DNA of 64,000 nt from Phycisphaerae bacterium (GTDB lineage: Bacteria; Planctomycetota; Phycisphaerae; UBA1845; PWPN01). The stretch covers positions 1 to 64,000 of the forward strand of contig JAUCQB010000161.1 in NCBI GenBank assembly GCA_030372985.1, read 5' to 3'. A program made the translations under genes and the position numbers. Shown one piece after another: positions 42,875 through 50,828 of the stretch; within the stretch, counting starts at the first letter, position 1; each line of letters starts with the position of its first letter. The notes below the pieces were generated by a model. It worked only from the letters and a program-made list of their open reading frames with translations. It was not told where the DNA came from and searched no databases.

Positions 42875-45688
42875 CTACTTGCCTTCCAGCCAGTTCTCAC
42901 CCCAGTTGATGTCGACCTTGATCGGCACCTTGAGCGGCAGGGCTGTGCACATTTCGGTGCGGATGAACTCGGCTTCCGCCTCGACGGCCGAGCGGGGTAC
43001 GTCGAACACAAGCTCGTCGTGGACCTGGATGAGCATTCTCGACGGCCGCGGTTCGGCACCGATCCGGCGATGAATGCTGATCATCGCCCGCTTGATCAGG
43101 TCGGCGGCCGAGCCCTGAATGACGGTGTTGACCGCCATGCGCTCACCGAGCGAGCGCATACCTTTGTTTTGCGAGTTGATCTCGGGCACCTGTCGGCGTC
43201 GGCCGAGGATTGTCTCGACATAGCCGCGTTTGCGGGCCTCGGCGACGGTCTTGTCAATGAACATGCGGATGCCGGGATAGCGCATGAAGTACATGTTGAT
43301 GAAGGACTGGGCCTCGGTGACGCTCGTACCGGTGGTTCGCGAAAGCCCGTAGGCTCCCTGCCCATAGATGATGCCGAAGTTGACCGCTTTGGCCCGGCCT
43401 CGCTGCTGCTTGGTGACCTGGTCGAGCGGCACGCCAAAAACCTGGGCGGCGACGAACTGGTGAATGTCGCGGTCCTCGACGAACGCGGTTTGCAGAGCCT
43501 GGTCGCCGCAGAAGTGAGCGAGCACCCGGAGCTCGATCTGCGAATAATCGGCGGTGAGCAGCACGTGGTCGGCGTCGCTGGGCACGAACGCCTTGCGGAT
43601 CTGTTGACCGATTTCGGTGCGGATGGGGATGTTCTGCAGGTTGGGGTCGCTCGACGAGAGCCGACCGGTAATCGCCGCCGTCTGGTTGAAGCTGGCATGA
43701 ATGCGCCCGGTGCGTCGGCTGACCATCTCGGGCAGCGTGTCGACGTAAGTGTTCTTGAGCTTGCCCAGCTCGCGATACTCCTTGATGAGCTGGGCAACAG
43801 GATGCTGCCAGGCAAGGGCTTCGAGCGTTTCCGCGTCCGTGCTGCGGCCGGTTTTGGTGTTTCGCACCACTGGCAGCTTCAACTCGTCAAACAGCACGGT
43901 TGCCAGTTGCTTGGGCGAGTCGACATTAAACGGGTGGCCGACCTGCTCGTATATCTGTCGTTTCAACTCTTCCAGCCTGTTCGACAGGTCGCGACTCATC
44001 TGCTCCAGGATGGACGCATCAAGCCGGATTCCTTCGGCCTCCATATCGGCTAGCACCGCCACCAGCGGCATCTCGGTGTCCCGGAACAACGGCTCAAACG
44101 GGCTGCCCGCAAGCTGCTTGCTCAAGACTTCATAGAGCTGCCAGGTGACGTCGGCGTCCTCGGCCGAGTACTCGCAGGCTCTCGCCGTGTCCACCTGGTC
44201 AAAACGAATCTGTTTGCTGCCTTTGCCGATCAGGTCGCTGATGGGAATCGGGTCGAACCCGAGCAGCTCGCGGGCCAGCGCGTCCATGCCGTGCGAACGC
44301 CGCGTCGAGTCAAGCACGAAACTGGCGATCATGGTATCGAACGCAACGCCGGCCACCTCGATACCGTGGTGCTTCAGGACCACGAGGTCGTACTTGATGT
44401 TCTGGCCGATCTTCTTCACGTTCGGGTCCGCCAGGATCGGCCGCAGGGCCTCCAGCGTGGGCCCGATGGGCAGGCATTGCCCGACGCCTCGCAGAGGCAG
44501 GTAATAGCCGGTGTCGGCCTGCCATGAGAAACTAAGGCCCGCCAGTTCGGCGTCGACCGGGCTGAGGCTCGTCGTTTCGGTGTCGATGGCAAAGACGGGC
44601 TGCGCTTTCAGACGAGCGAGAAAGTCGCGGAATCGGTCCTGGCCATCAATCAACCGGTAGTTGCGGTCGTCTTGTCGGGCCCGGGGTGGGCTCGGCTGAG
44701 GCTGGGCGGGGGGTAGGATCGGAGCCGACTCATCCCCGCCAAAGAGGCTCAGTTGCGCGTGGGCCGCGGGCCTGGAATGAGAGCCGGCATGCTGGACAGC
44801 AGGGGCCCTGGGTGGCTCAGGTGGACCCGGTTCGGCGCCCATCAGGTCAGTCAGACGCCGGAAACCCAACTCCGCGAAGATGGCTTTCAGAACGGCCGGC
44901 CTGATGCCCTGGAACCGGCAGCTCTCCAGGTCCAGGTCCAGTGGCACATCACGGCGCAGAGTGACCAACTGCCTTGTTTGTTCGAGTCGGTCGGCGAAAT
45001 CGAGGACATTCTTCCTCATGGCCGGCGTAAGTTCGTCGGCGTGATCGACAACAGCCTTGGCCGTCCCGTACTTGGCAATCAGGGCAGCGGCTTTTTTGGG
45101 GCCGATTCCCCGAACACCCTGGATATTGTCCGTGCTGTCCCCAACCAGAGTCTGAATCTCGATTGCCTGCTCCGGCCGGTAGCCCTTCTGGGCCTCAATC
45201 TCCCGCGGCCCGATGAACTCGTTCTTCATCGGGTCATACAGCCGAACCTGCCCGGTGACAAGTTGATCTAAGTCCTTGTCGCGACTCACCATAACGATTT
45301 CCAGGTCCTCGCCCGCCAGCCGGGTGGCCAAGGTGGCCAGCAGGTCGTCGGCCTCGAACCCGGGAACGCTGAGTACCGGAATTCCCTGGGATCGAATGAT
45401 TTGCAGAATTCGTTCGATCTGGGGGGCCAAATCCTCGGGCGGGGGTTCCCGGTTTGCCTTGTACTGGGGGTCGAGCTCCTTGCGGAAGACAGCCTTCTCG
45501 TCCCCGCCCTCCATCACCATGGCCAGATAGTCAGGTTTCTGCTCCCGGACAAGCTGGAGCAGCATGTTGGAGAACACGTAGGTGGCCTTGATCGGCTCCC
45601 CTGCAGGCGTACTGAGATTCTGGAAAGGAGCATAGTAGCAGCGGAATATCTGCGAGAGACCGTCGATGAGGAAGAATCGCTTGGCCAT
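42875..45688 (-). CDS. polA: DNA polymerase I
   Basis: Fills gaps and removes RNA primers. 937 residues from ATG 45688; the upstream in-frame region is not conserved. Domains: 5'-3' exonuclease at residues 1-290 (LIDGLSQIFRCYYAPF, FEADDLLATLA, DKDLDQLV), a Pro-rich linker, 3'-5' exonuclease with VFAIDTETTSLSP and downstream Asp residues (so proofreading is probably active), and polymerase A (DYSQIELRVLAHFCGD, the O helix RGRAKAVNFGIIYGQGAYGL, and VHDELVFD). Confidence 0.97.
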   Translation of the reverse strand: MAKRFFLIDGLSQIFRCYYAPFQNLSTPAGEPIKATYVFSNMLLQLVREQKPDYLAMVMEGGDEKAVFRKELDPQYKANREPPPEDLAPQIERILQIIRSQGIPVLSVPGFEADDLLATLATRLAGEDLEIVMVSRDKDLDQLVTGQVRLYDPMKNEFIGPREIEAQKGYRPEQAIEIQTLVGDSTDNIQGVRGIGPKKAAALIAKYGTAKAVVDHADELTPAMRKNVLDFADRLEQTRQLVTLRRDVPLDLDLESCRFQGIRPAVLKAIFAELGFRRLTDLMGAEPGPPEPPRAPAVQHAGSHSRPAAHAQLSLFGGDESAPILPPAQPQPSPPRARQDDRNYRLIDGQDRFRDFLARLKAQPVFAIDTETTSLSPVDAELAGLSFSWQADTGYYLPLRGVGQCLPIGPTLEALRPILADPNVKKIGQNIKYDLVVLKHHGIEVAGVAFDTMIASFVLDSTRRSHGMDALARELLGFDPIPISDLIGKGSKQIRFDQVDTARACEYSAEDADVTWQLYEVLSKQLAGSPFEPLFRDTEMPLVAVLADMEAEGIRLDASILEQMSRDLSNRLEELKRQIYEQVGHPFNVDSPKQLATVLFDELKLPVVRNTKTGRSTDAETLEALAWQHPVAQLIKEYRELGKLKNTYVDTLPEMVSRRTGRIHASFNQTAAITGRLSSSDPNLQNIPIRTEIGQQIRKAFVPSDADHVLLTADYSQIELRVLAHFCGDQALQTAFVEDRDIHQFVAAQVFGVPLDQVTKQQRGRAKAVNFGIIYGQGAYGLSRTTGTSVTEAQSFINMYFMRYPGIRMFIDKTVAEARKRGYVETILGRRRQVPEINSQNKGMRSLGERMAVNTVIQGSAADLIKRAMISIHRRIGAEPRPSRMLIQVHDELVFDVPRSAVEAEAEFIRTEMCTALPLKVPIKVDINWGENWLEGK

Positions 45689-46158
45689 TTGTCGCTCGCC
45701 AGCCAGGGAGGTCCAAGCCGCACTGTAGGACCGCTCGGTCGAGGGTGTCAAGCCGAATGAGGGCGGCCGGGCCCCAGAGCCGATCTGGGGCGGCACCGGT
45801 CCAGGGTTCTCGAAGCCCAATGCTGCCCACCTGGGAGAATCGCAGCGAGACGGGAGACCGCTCCTACAGGGTGACGTTGACATGCCCGCGGCCGGAAACG
45901 AGAATGACCGGTTGGCTACCCGCCTGAGCAGGTGGCCGGGCGGCGGTCAGGGCGGTCGCCGTTCTGCCGGCACTAAAACCGAAGGTGGTTCCCTCCCTCA
46001 GACAGTCCGTGCGCCGCGATGACAGCCGGCTGGATCAGCCTCCCTCGGACCACGGTGCCAACAATGGAATTGAGGTAACCTCGCAGCTTGTCCGCGCCCG
46101 ACCGGACGGCATGAACCCTCGACGTCGGGCGCCTATGGTCGAAATGGAGCAGTGAACC
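45689..46158. other. Intergenic region with one hairpin
   Basis: The 470 bases between the divergent polA and coiled-coil genes contain a stem GCCCCAGA/TCTGGGGC (45771-45791), similar to the first hairpin at 15621. No gene, RNA or clear promoter could be supported in the rest. Confidence 0.5.
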
Positions 46159-47547
46159 ATGGCAGTGGCCAGGCCCCAAGGACCAGTCGGATCGAGTGGC
46201 TTGAAGGCGGCGGCGATCGGTTTTGCCGTGGCGGCGGTGGCCGCGATCACCTTCACCATCATCATGTTTACGCAGAAGTCTGATCTAGAACTCGCCGCGA
46301 GTGAGGCACAACGACAGGCCCGGGATCAGCAGAAGGCGGCTTCCGATGCCCGACAGGCCTTGAGCGAGGTCGCACAGGAAGTGATCGGCAAGCCTGTCGA
46401 GTCGCTGGCTGATATCAAGTCGGTGATTGACCAGATCCGGACCACCGTGGCCGAGGACCCGCGTGCGAAGGAAGCGGGGATGGTCCCCGACCGGCCGGTG
46501 GCCACGATGCTGAACGATCTCTACACCCTGTTCGAGAAGACCGCCAGGCAAGCCGACGAGCTCGAAGCCGAGCGTAAGAAACTCAGCACCGACGGGGCCC
46601 AGGCGATCAAGGAGAAGGACGATGCCGCGAAGGCGTTCGAGGCTCGCATCGCCGAACTGGACGAAAAGTTCGCGAAGTTGACGCAGGAGAGCGAGCGGCT
46701 CCGCGAGGAGTCCAACCGCCAGCTTGCCGAGTTGCAGGCTGCCCGCACGAAGGAACGCGAGCAGATGGCCAGGGAGCTCGATGCCGCCCGCAAAGCCAGG
46801 GATGAGGCCGAGAAGACGCTGAAGGCGGAGAAGAACCGAACGGAAGGGCTGCTGGCCCAGTTGGCGCAGTTCAAACCGTCCAGCAGCAGTGGTTCGGCCC
46901 TGCAGGTCAAGGACGGTGTGGTGGTCCGCACCGTTCCGGCCGGGGAGGTCGTGTACATTGACCTCGGTCGCAGTGAGGGGGTCAGGGTGGGCATGACTTT
47001 TTCGGTGTACTCCCCGGTTCGCGGCATTCCCGCGGACGGGAAAGGCAAGGCGACCATCGAGGTTGCCAACGTCTTCGAGACGACGGCAGAGTGCCGTGTG
47101 ACCTCGCGCACGGCCGGCGAGCCGATTTTGGTCGACGATATTATTGCCAACCCGGTCTTCGACCGGTCGCGTCAGTTCAGTTTCGCGGTCGTCGGGGATT
47201 TCGATCTGGACTTCGACGGCCAGTCCGAGGATGTCGGCGGCAAAGAGGTGACCCGGCTCGTCGAGCGGCTTGGTGGCAAGGTCGTGAACAAGGTGGATAC
47301 CGACACGGACTTTGTGGTCGTGGGTTCGTCGCCCCCGGGGCCTGTCCCGGTGGTCCCCGGCTCGGAAGACGAGGCAGCCGTCACCGAGCGTAACGAGCAA
47401 GCGGCCAAGCGTCTGACGGTCTTCGAGACCATTCTTAAAGAAGCTCGGTCTTTGTCGATCCCGATCCTGACGCGCACCCAGTTTCTGTATTTCCTGGGCC
47501 AGAGTATGCCTGCCAACACCCCGGACGACACGTTGCCGACGTTGTAG
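46159..47547 (+). CDS. Membrane-anchored coiled-coil protein with BRCT-like C-terminus
   Basis: 462 residues. One membrane helix at residues ~16-38 (AAIGFAVAAVAAITFTIIMF) after a short N-terminus, then a long coiled coil (residues ~40-240, Glu/Lys/Ala/Arg-rich). Residues ~249-325 form a small beta domain (VVRTVPAGEVVYIDLGRSEG, then VRVGMTFSVY) like FlgT C-terminal domains. Residues ~340-450 read VGDFDLDFDGQSEDVGGKEV, LVERLGGKVVNKVDTDTDFV, then SIPILTRTQFLYFLG, which fits a BRCT domain (glycine after the first helix, V/IPIL before the last helix). BRCT domains are usually intracellular, so the orientation matters. Function unknown. Confidence 0.8.
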   Translation: MAVARPQGPVGSSGLKAAAIGFAVAAVAAITFTIIMFTQKSDLELAASEAQRQARDQQKAASDARQALSEVAQEVIGKPVESLADIKSVIDQIRTTVAEDPRAKEAGMVPDRPVATMLNDLYTLFEKTARQADELEAERKKLSTDGAQAIKEKDDAAKAFEARIAELDEKFAKLTQESERLREESNRQLAELQAARTKEREQMARELDAARKARDEAEKTLKAEKNRTEGLLAQLAQFKPSSSSGSALQVKDGVVVRTVPAGEVVYIDLGRSEGVRVGMTFSVYSPVRGIPADGKGKATIEVANVFETTAECRVTSRTAGEPILVDDIIANPVFDRSRQFSFAVVGDFDLDFDGQSEDVGGKEVTRLVERLGGKVVNKVDTDTDFVVVGSSPPGPVPVVPGSEDEAAVTERNEQAAKRLTVFETILKEARSLSIPILTRTQFLYFLGQSMPANTPDDTLPTL

Positions 47548-47750
47548 GCCACCGTGTTGACTTCAAGAACTGCCCGCTGGTGGTTTCGAAAGGACGGTTT
47601 CTTTTCGATCTGCCCGATTCGCCCCAACATGCATCATAGCAGCCGGATCTCAAGCAGAACCTGCGTTGCCCCTTTTGCCGACGACTCCGCTCGCGTATCA
47701 TCCCCCGGCAGGCGTACTGAGGTAAGGCTTCCACGAACAGGTACAAGGAA

Positions 47751-49259
47751 ATGGGCACGACCGTTCATATTCGGGATCTTGGCAAGCACGTTGATTCGAC
47801 GGTGACCCTGGCCGGCTGGCTCTACAACTCGCGGGTCAGCAGCAAGGTGGCGTTCCTCGTCCTCCGCGACGGCACCGGCCTGTGCCAGTGCGTGGTCGGC
47901 AAGCAGGACGTCCCGCCGGAGGTGTTCGAGACGGCCTCGCGGCTCGGGCAGGAGTCGTCGCTCAAGGTTACCGGCCGGGTCAAGGCCGACGAACGGGCCC
48001 CGGGCGGCTATGAGCTGCAGGTCGCCGGCCTCGAGGTCGTCCACGCCACGACCGATTTCCCCATCACCCCCAAGCCGCACGGGCATGAGTTCCTGTTCAA
48101 GCATCGCCACCTGTGGCTGCGATCCCGCCGCCCGACGGGCATCATGAAGATCCGCCACACGGTCATCGACGCCATCCGCCGGTTCTTCAACGACAACGGC
48201 TTTACTCTCGTCGACACGCCCATCTTCGCCCCCTCGGCCGGCGAGGGCGCCCAGACGCTTTTTTCGGTCGACTACTTCGGCGAGCCGATGTACCTCGCCC
48301 AGACCGGCCAGCTCTATCTTGAAGCGGCCGCCCTGTCCTACGGCAAGGTCTACTGCTTCGGACCGACTTTCCGGGCCGAGAAATCCAAAACCCGCCGGCA
48401 CCTGACGGAATTCTGGATGGTCGAACCCGAGATCGCCTACGCCGTGCTCGAAGACGTCATGGACGTGGCCGAGGACTTCGTCTGCTCGATCGTCGAGCGG
48501 GTGCTCAAGGACCACCGTGCCGATTTGGAGTTCCTCGGCCAGAACGTCGCCGCTCTCGAAAAAGTGAAAAAGCCGTTCTACCGCATCACCTACAGCCAGG
48601 CGGCCGAGATCCTTCGCGGCCCCCAAGCTCGCGAGCTTCTGGAGAAGGATCTGGTCGAAAAAAACGCCCGCATCACCCAACTCAAAGAATCGATCCCGGC
48701 CAAGGAAGCTGCCCGCGACCGGCAGGGCGTCAAGAAGTACGAGCAGGAGAAGCTCGCGGCCGAGATCATCGCCAACCGCGAGGAACTGGCCGACCTCGAG
48801 GAGCAGGTCGCCAACATCCCCAAGCACATGGAACTGGCCGCGAACTTCGAATGGGGCAAGGACCTCGGCGGCAGCGACGAGACCATCATCTCCCGGCTGC
48901 ACGACCGCCCGGTCTTCGTCTCTCACTATCCTCGCGGCTGCAAGGCCTTCTACATGAAGCGCGATCACGAAGACCCGCGCGTGGTCCGCAATTTCGATCT
49001 GCTGGCCCCCGACGGCTACGGCGAGATCATCGGCGGCTCGCAGCGCGAGGACGACCTTAACGTCCTGCTGGAACGCATGGCCGAGGAAGGCCTGGTTACC
49101 GAGCCCTACGAGTGGTACCTCGACCTGCGCCGCTACGGCAGCGTCCCCCACGGCGGCTTCGGCCTCGGCGTCGAGCGAACCGTCGCCTGGATCTGCGGCC
49201 TCAAGCACATCCGCGAAACCATCGCCTACCCGAGAATGATGGACAAAGTCTATCCGTAG
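47751..49259 (+). CDS. asnS: Asparaginyl-tRNA synthetase with coiled-coil insertion
   Basis: Charges tRNA-Asn. 502 residues. The OB-fold anticodon domain (residues ~10-110, VTLAGWLYNSR) is followed by the class II core: motif 2 CFGPTFRAEKSKTRRHLTEF and motif 3 GGFGLGVERTVAWI. About 65 residues around 295-360 (LEKDLVEKNARITQLKESIP, then EEQVANIPKHMEL) form a predicted coiled coil not present in E. coli AsnRS (466 residues). Confidence 0.95.
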   Translation: MGTTVHIRDLGKHVDSTVTLAGWLYNSRVSSKVAFLVLRDGTGLCQCVVGKQDVPPEVFETASRLGQESSLKVTGRVKADERAPGGYELQVAGLEVVHATTDFPITPKPHGHEFLFKHRHLWLRSRRPTGIMKIRHTVIDAIRRFFNDNGFTLVDTPIFAPSAGEGAQTLFSVDYFGEPMYLAQTGQLYLEAAALSYGKVYCFGPTFRAEKSKTRRHLTEFWMVEPEIAYAVLEDVMDVAEDFVCSIVERVLKDHRADLEFLGQNVAALEKVKKPFYRITYSQAAEILRGPQARELLEKDLVEKNARITQLKESIPAKEAARDRQGVKKYEQEKLAAEIIANREELADLEEQVANIPKHMELAANFEWGKDLGGSDETIISRLHDRPVFVSHYPRGCKAFYMKRDHEDPRVVRNFDLLAPDGYGEIIGGSQREDDLNVLLERMAEEGLVTEPYEWYLDLRRYGSVPHGGFGLGVERTVAWICGLKHIRETIAYPRMMDKVYP

Positions 49260-49509
49260 GTTGAGTTCGGCCTCTCCAGCCTGACTGCATCGAAGAGGAT
49301 CAGGTCCCAGGTGTTGGCCCGGCGCGGGGTCGTCACGGGGGAAGACTCGACCGCCAGCATGTGGAACCATCAAACCGGCTCAGCGCAACGGCAGGGTCGA
49401 AACGATTCCCGAGAGCTTGACGTCTTGCGACTTGCCCGCCAGCATGCGTGCGCCCTCCACGATCACCGGCGAATCGCCTGTGTCCCGACAGGTCAGTCGG
49501 AAGGAGGGG
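49250..49509 (-). pseudogene. Remnant of the 3' end of a secreted-protein gene
   Basis: Two frames in tandem read like one protein tail broken by a frameshift near 49375. The first reads APSFRLTCRDTGDSPVIVEG, then LAGKSQDVKLSGIVSTLPLR and stops; the second reads WFHMLAVESSPVTTPRRANT, then WDLILFDAVRLERP and stops at 49250. The beta-strand pattern and ending resemble the last domain of planctomycete secreted enzymes. The fragment begins beside the nadA stop and overlaps the asnS stop. This is a judgement by eye. Confidence 0.4.
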
Positions 49510-49512
49510 GCA

Positions 49513-50631
49513 TCATTTCGCCGCCATCGGCGTGCTGCTGACGTTGTCGAGCATACGCTGAAGGGCGACTCGGGCGAAATGCCGAGTCTGCTCGTCGACC
49601 TTAATCTGGTTGACCACGCGCCCGGCAGAGAGTTCGTCCAGGCTCCACAGCAGGTGCGGCAGGTCGATGCGATACATCGTCGTGCACAGGCACTGCACAT
49701 CGGCAAGCGAGCGGACCATCTTGGTACCCGCGTATCGGTTGGCCAGGCGATTGACCAGGTTGATCTCGGTGCCTATCGCCCAGCGCGAGCCTTCCGGCGC
49801 TTCGGTGATCACCTTGATGATGTACTCCGTGCTCCCGGCCAGGTCCGCCCGCTGAACCACCTCCCACTGGCACTCGGGGTGGACGATGATCTTGCACGCG
49901 GGGTCTGTCTGCCGCACACGTTCGCACTGCTGTGGCGTGAAGATCTGGTGCACGCTGCAGTAGCCGTTCCACAGCAGAAAACGAGCGTCGCGGATCTGCT
50001 CTTCGCTCAGCCCGCCCCCATCGATCGCCGGATCATAGAGCGCCATGCTCTCCAGCGGATATCCCATGGCATACGCGGTGTTACGGCCGAGATGCTGATC
50101 GGGCAGAAACAGCACCTTGTCCCCCTGCGAGAGCGCGTATTCGAGCACTTTGCGGGCGTTGGAGCTCGTGCAGCAGGCGCCATCGTGCCGCCCGCAGAAC
50201 GCCTTGATCGCCGCCGAGCTGTTCACGTAGGTGATCGGGATAATCTTCGCATCGGTCTCGGCTGTCAGCCGTTCCCACGCGTCCTCGACCTGATCAATCG
50301 CCGCCATGTCCGCCATGCTGCACCCGGCGGTGAGGTCCGGCAGGATCACCGCCGCGCGCCCCTCGGACAGGATGTCCGCCGACTCGGCCATGAAGTGCAC
50401 GCCGCAGAAAACCACGAACTCGGCATCCTTCTGCTGCGAGGCCTGCTGGCTGAGCTTGAGACTGTCGCCGGTAAAATCGGCAAACTGGATCACGTCATCC
50501 TGCTGGTAGTGATGTCCTAGAATCACCAGGCGCCGCCCGAACCCCCGCTTGTGTGCCCGAACACGCGCGCACATTTCCTCCACAGGCAGGTTGTCATACT
50601 GCGAAGGCAAAGGCGGCTGATACGGCACCAT
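49513..50631 (-). CDS. nadA: Quinolinate synthase
   Basis: Condenses iminoaspartate and dihydroxyacetone phosphate to quinolinate in NAD synthesis, with a [4Fe-4S] cluster. 372 residues. Motifs: LGHHYQQDDVIQFAD, FCGVHFMAESADIL (first Cys), TYVNSSAAIKA, VHPECQWEV (second Cys) and CLCTTMYRIDLPHLLW (third Cys region), all in order. nadB and nadC are not in the window. Confidence 0.95.
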   Translation of the reverse strand: MVPYQPPLPSQYDNLPVEEMCARVRAHKRGFGRRLVILGHHYQQDDVIQFADFTGDSLKLSQQASQQKDAEFVVFCGVHFMAESADILSEGRAAVILPDLTAGCSMADMAAIDQVEDAWERLTAETDAKIIPITYVNSSAAIKAFCGRHDGACCTSSNARKVLEYALSQGDKVLFLPDQHLGRNTAYAMGYPLESMALYDPAIDGGGLSEEQIRDARFLLWNGYCSVHQIFTPQQCERVRQTDPACKIIVHPECQWEVVQRADLAGSTEYIIKVITEAPEGSRWAIGTEINLVNRLANRYAGTKMVRSLADVQCLCTTMYRIDLPHLLWSLDELSAGRVVNQIKVDEQTRHFARVALQRMLDNVSSTPMAAK

Positions 50632-50828
50632 ATCAGGTCGGCTCCCACGTCCAGGTTAAATCAAACCCCGATCCAGTATAGCTGTCCTGACCGGCGGCGG
50701 CCAAACGCAACAGGCCCGGAGTATCAACGTGACAAGCTCCAAATGGTGACTGTACCATAAGCCCGCTGTCACCTTGGCGGCGAGTACCCGGCACGTGGCC
50801 TTGGGTCGAGAACCGTGGAGATTGCACT

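Noticed and set aside
45878..46045. Minus-strand frame of about 55 codons upstream of polA ending in a strand-like SQPVILVSGRGHVNVTL
   Set aside because: It has no start, no match I recognise, and may be chance in GC-rich DNA.
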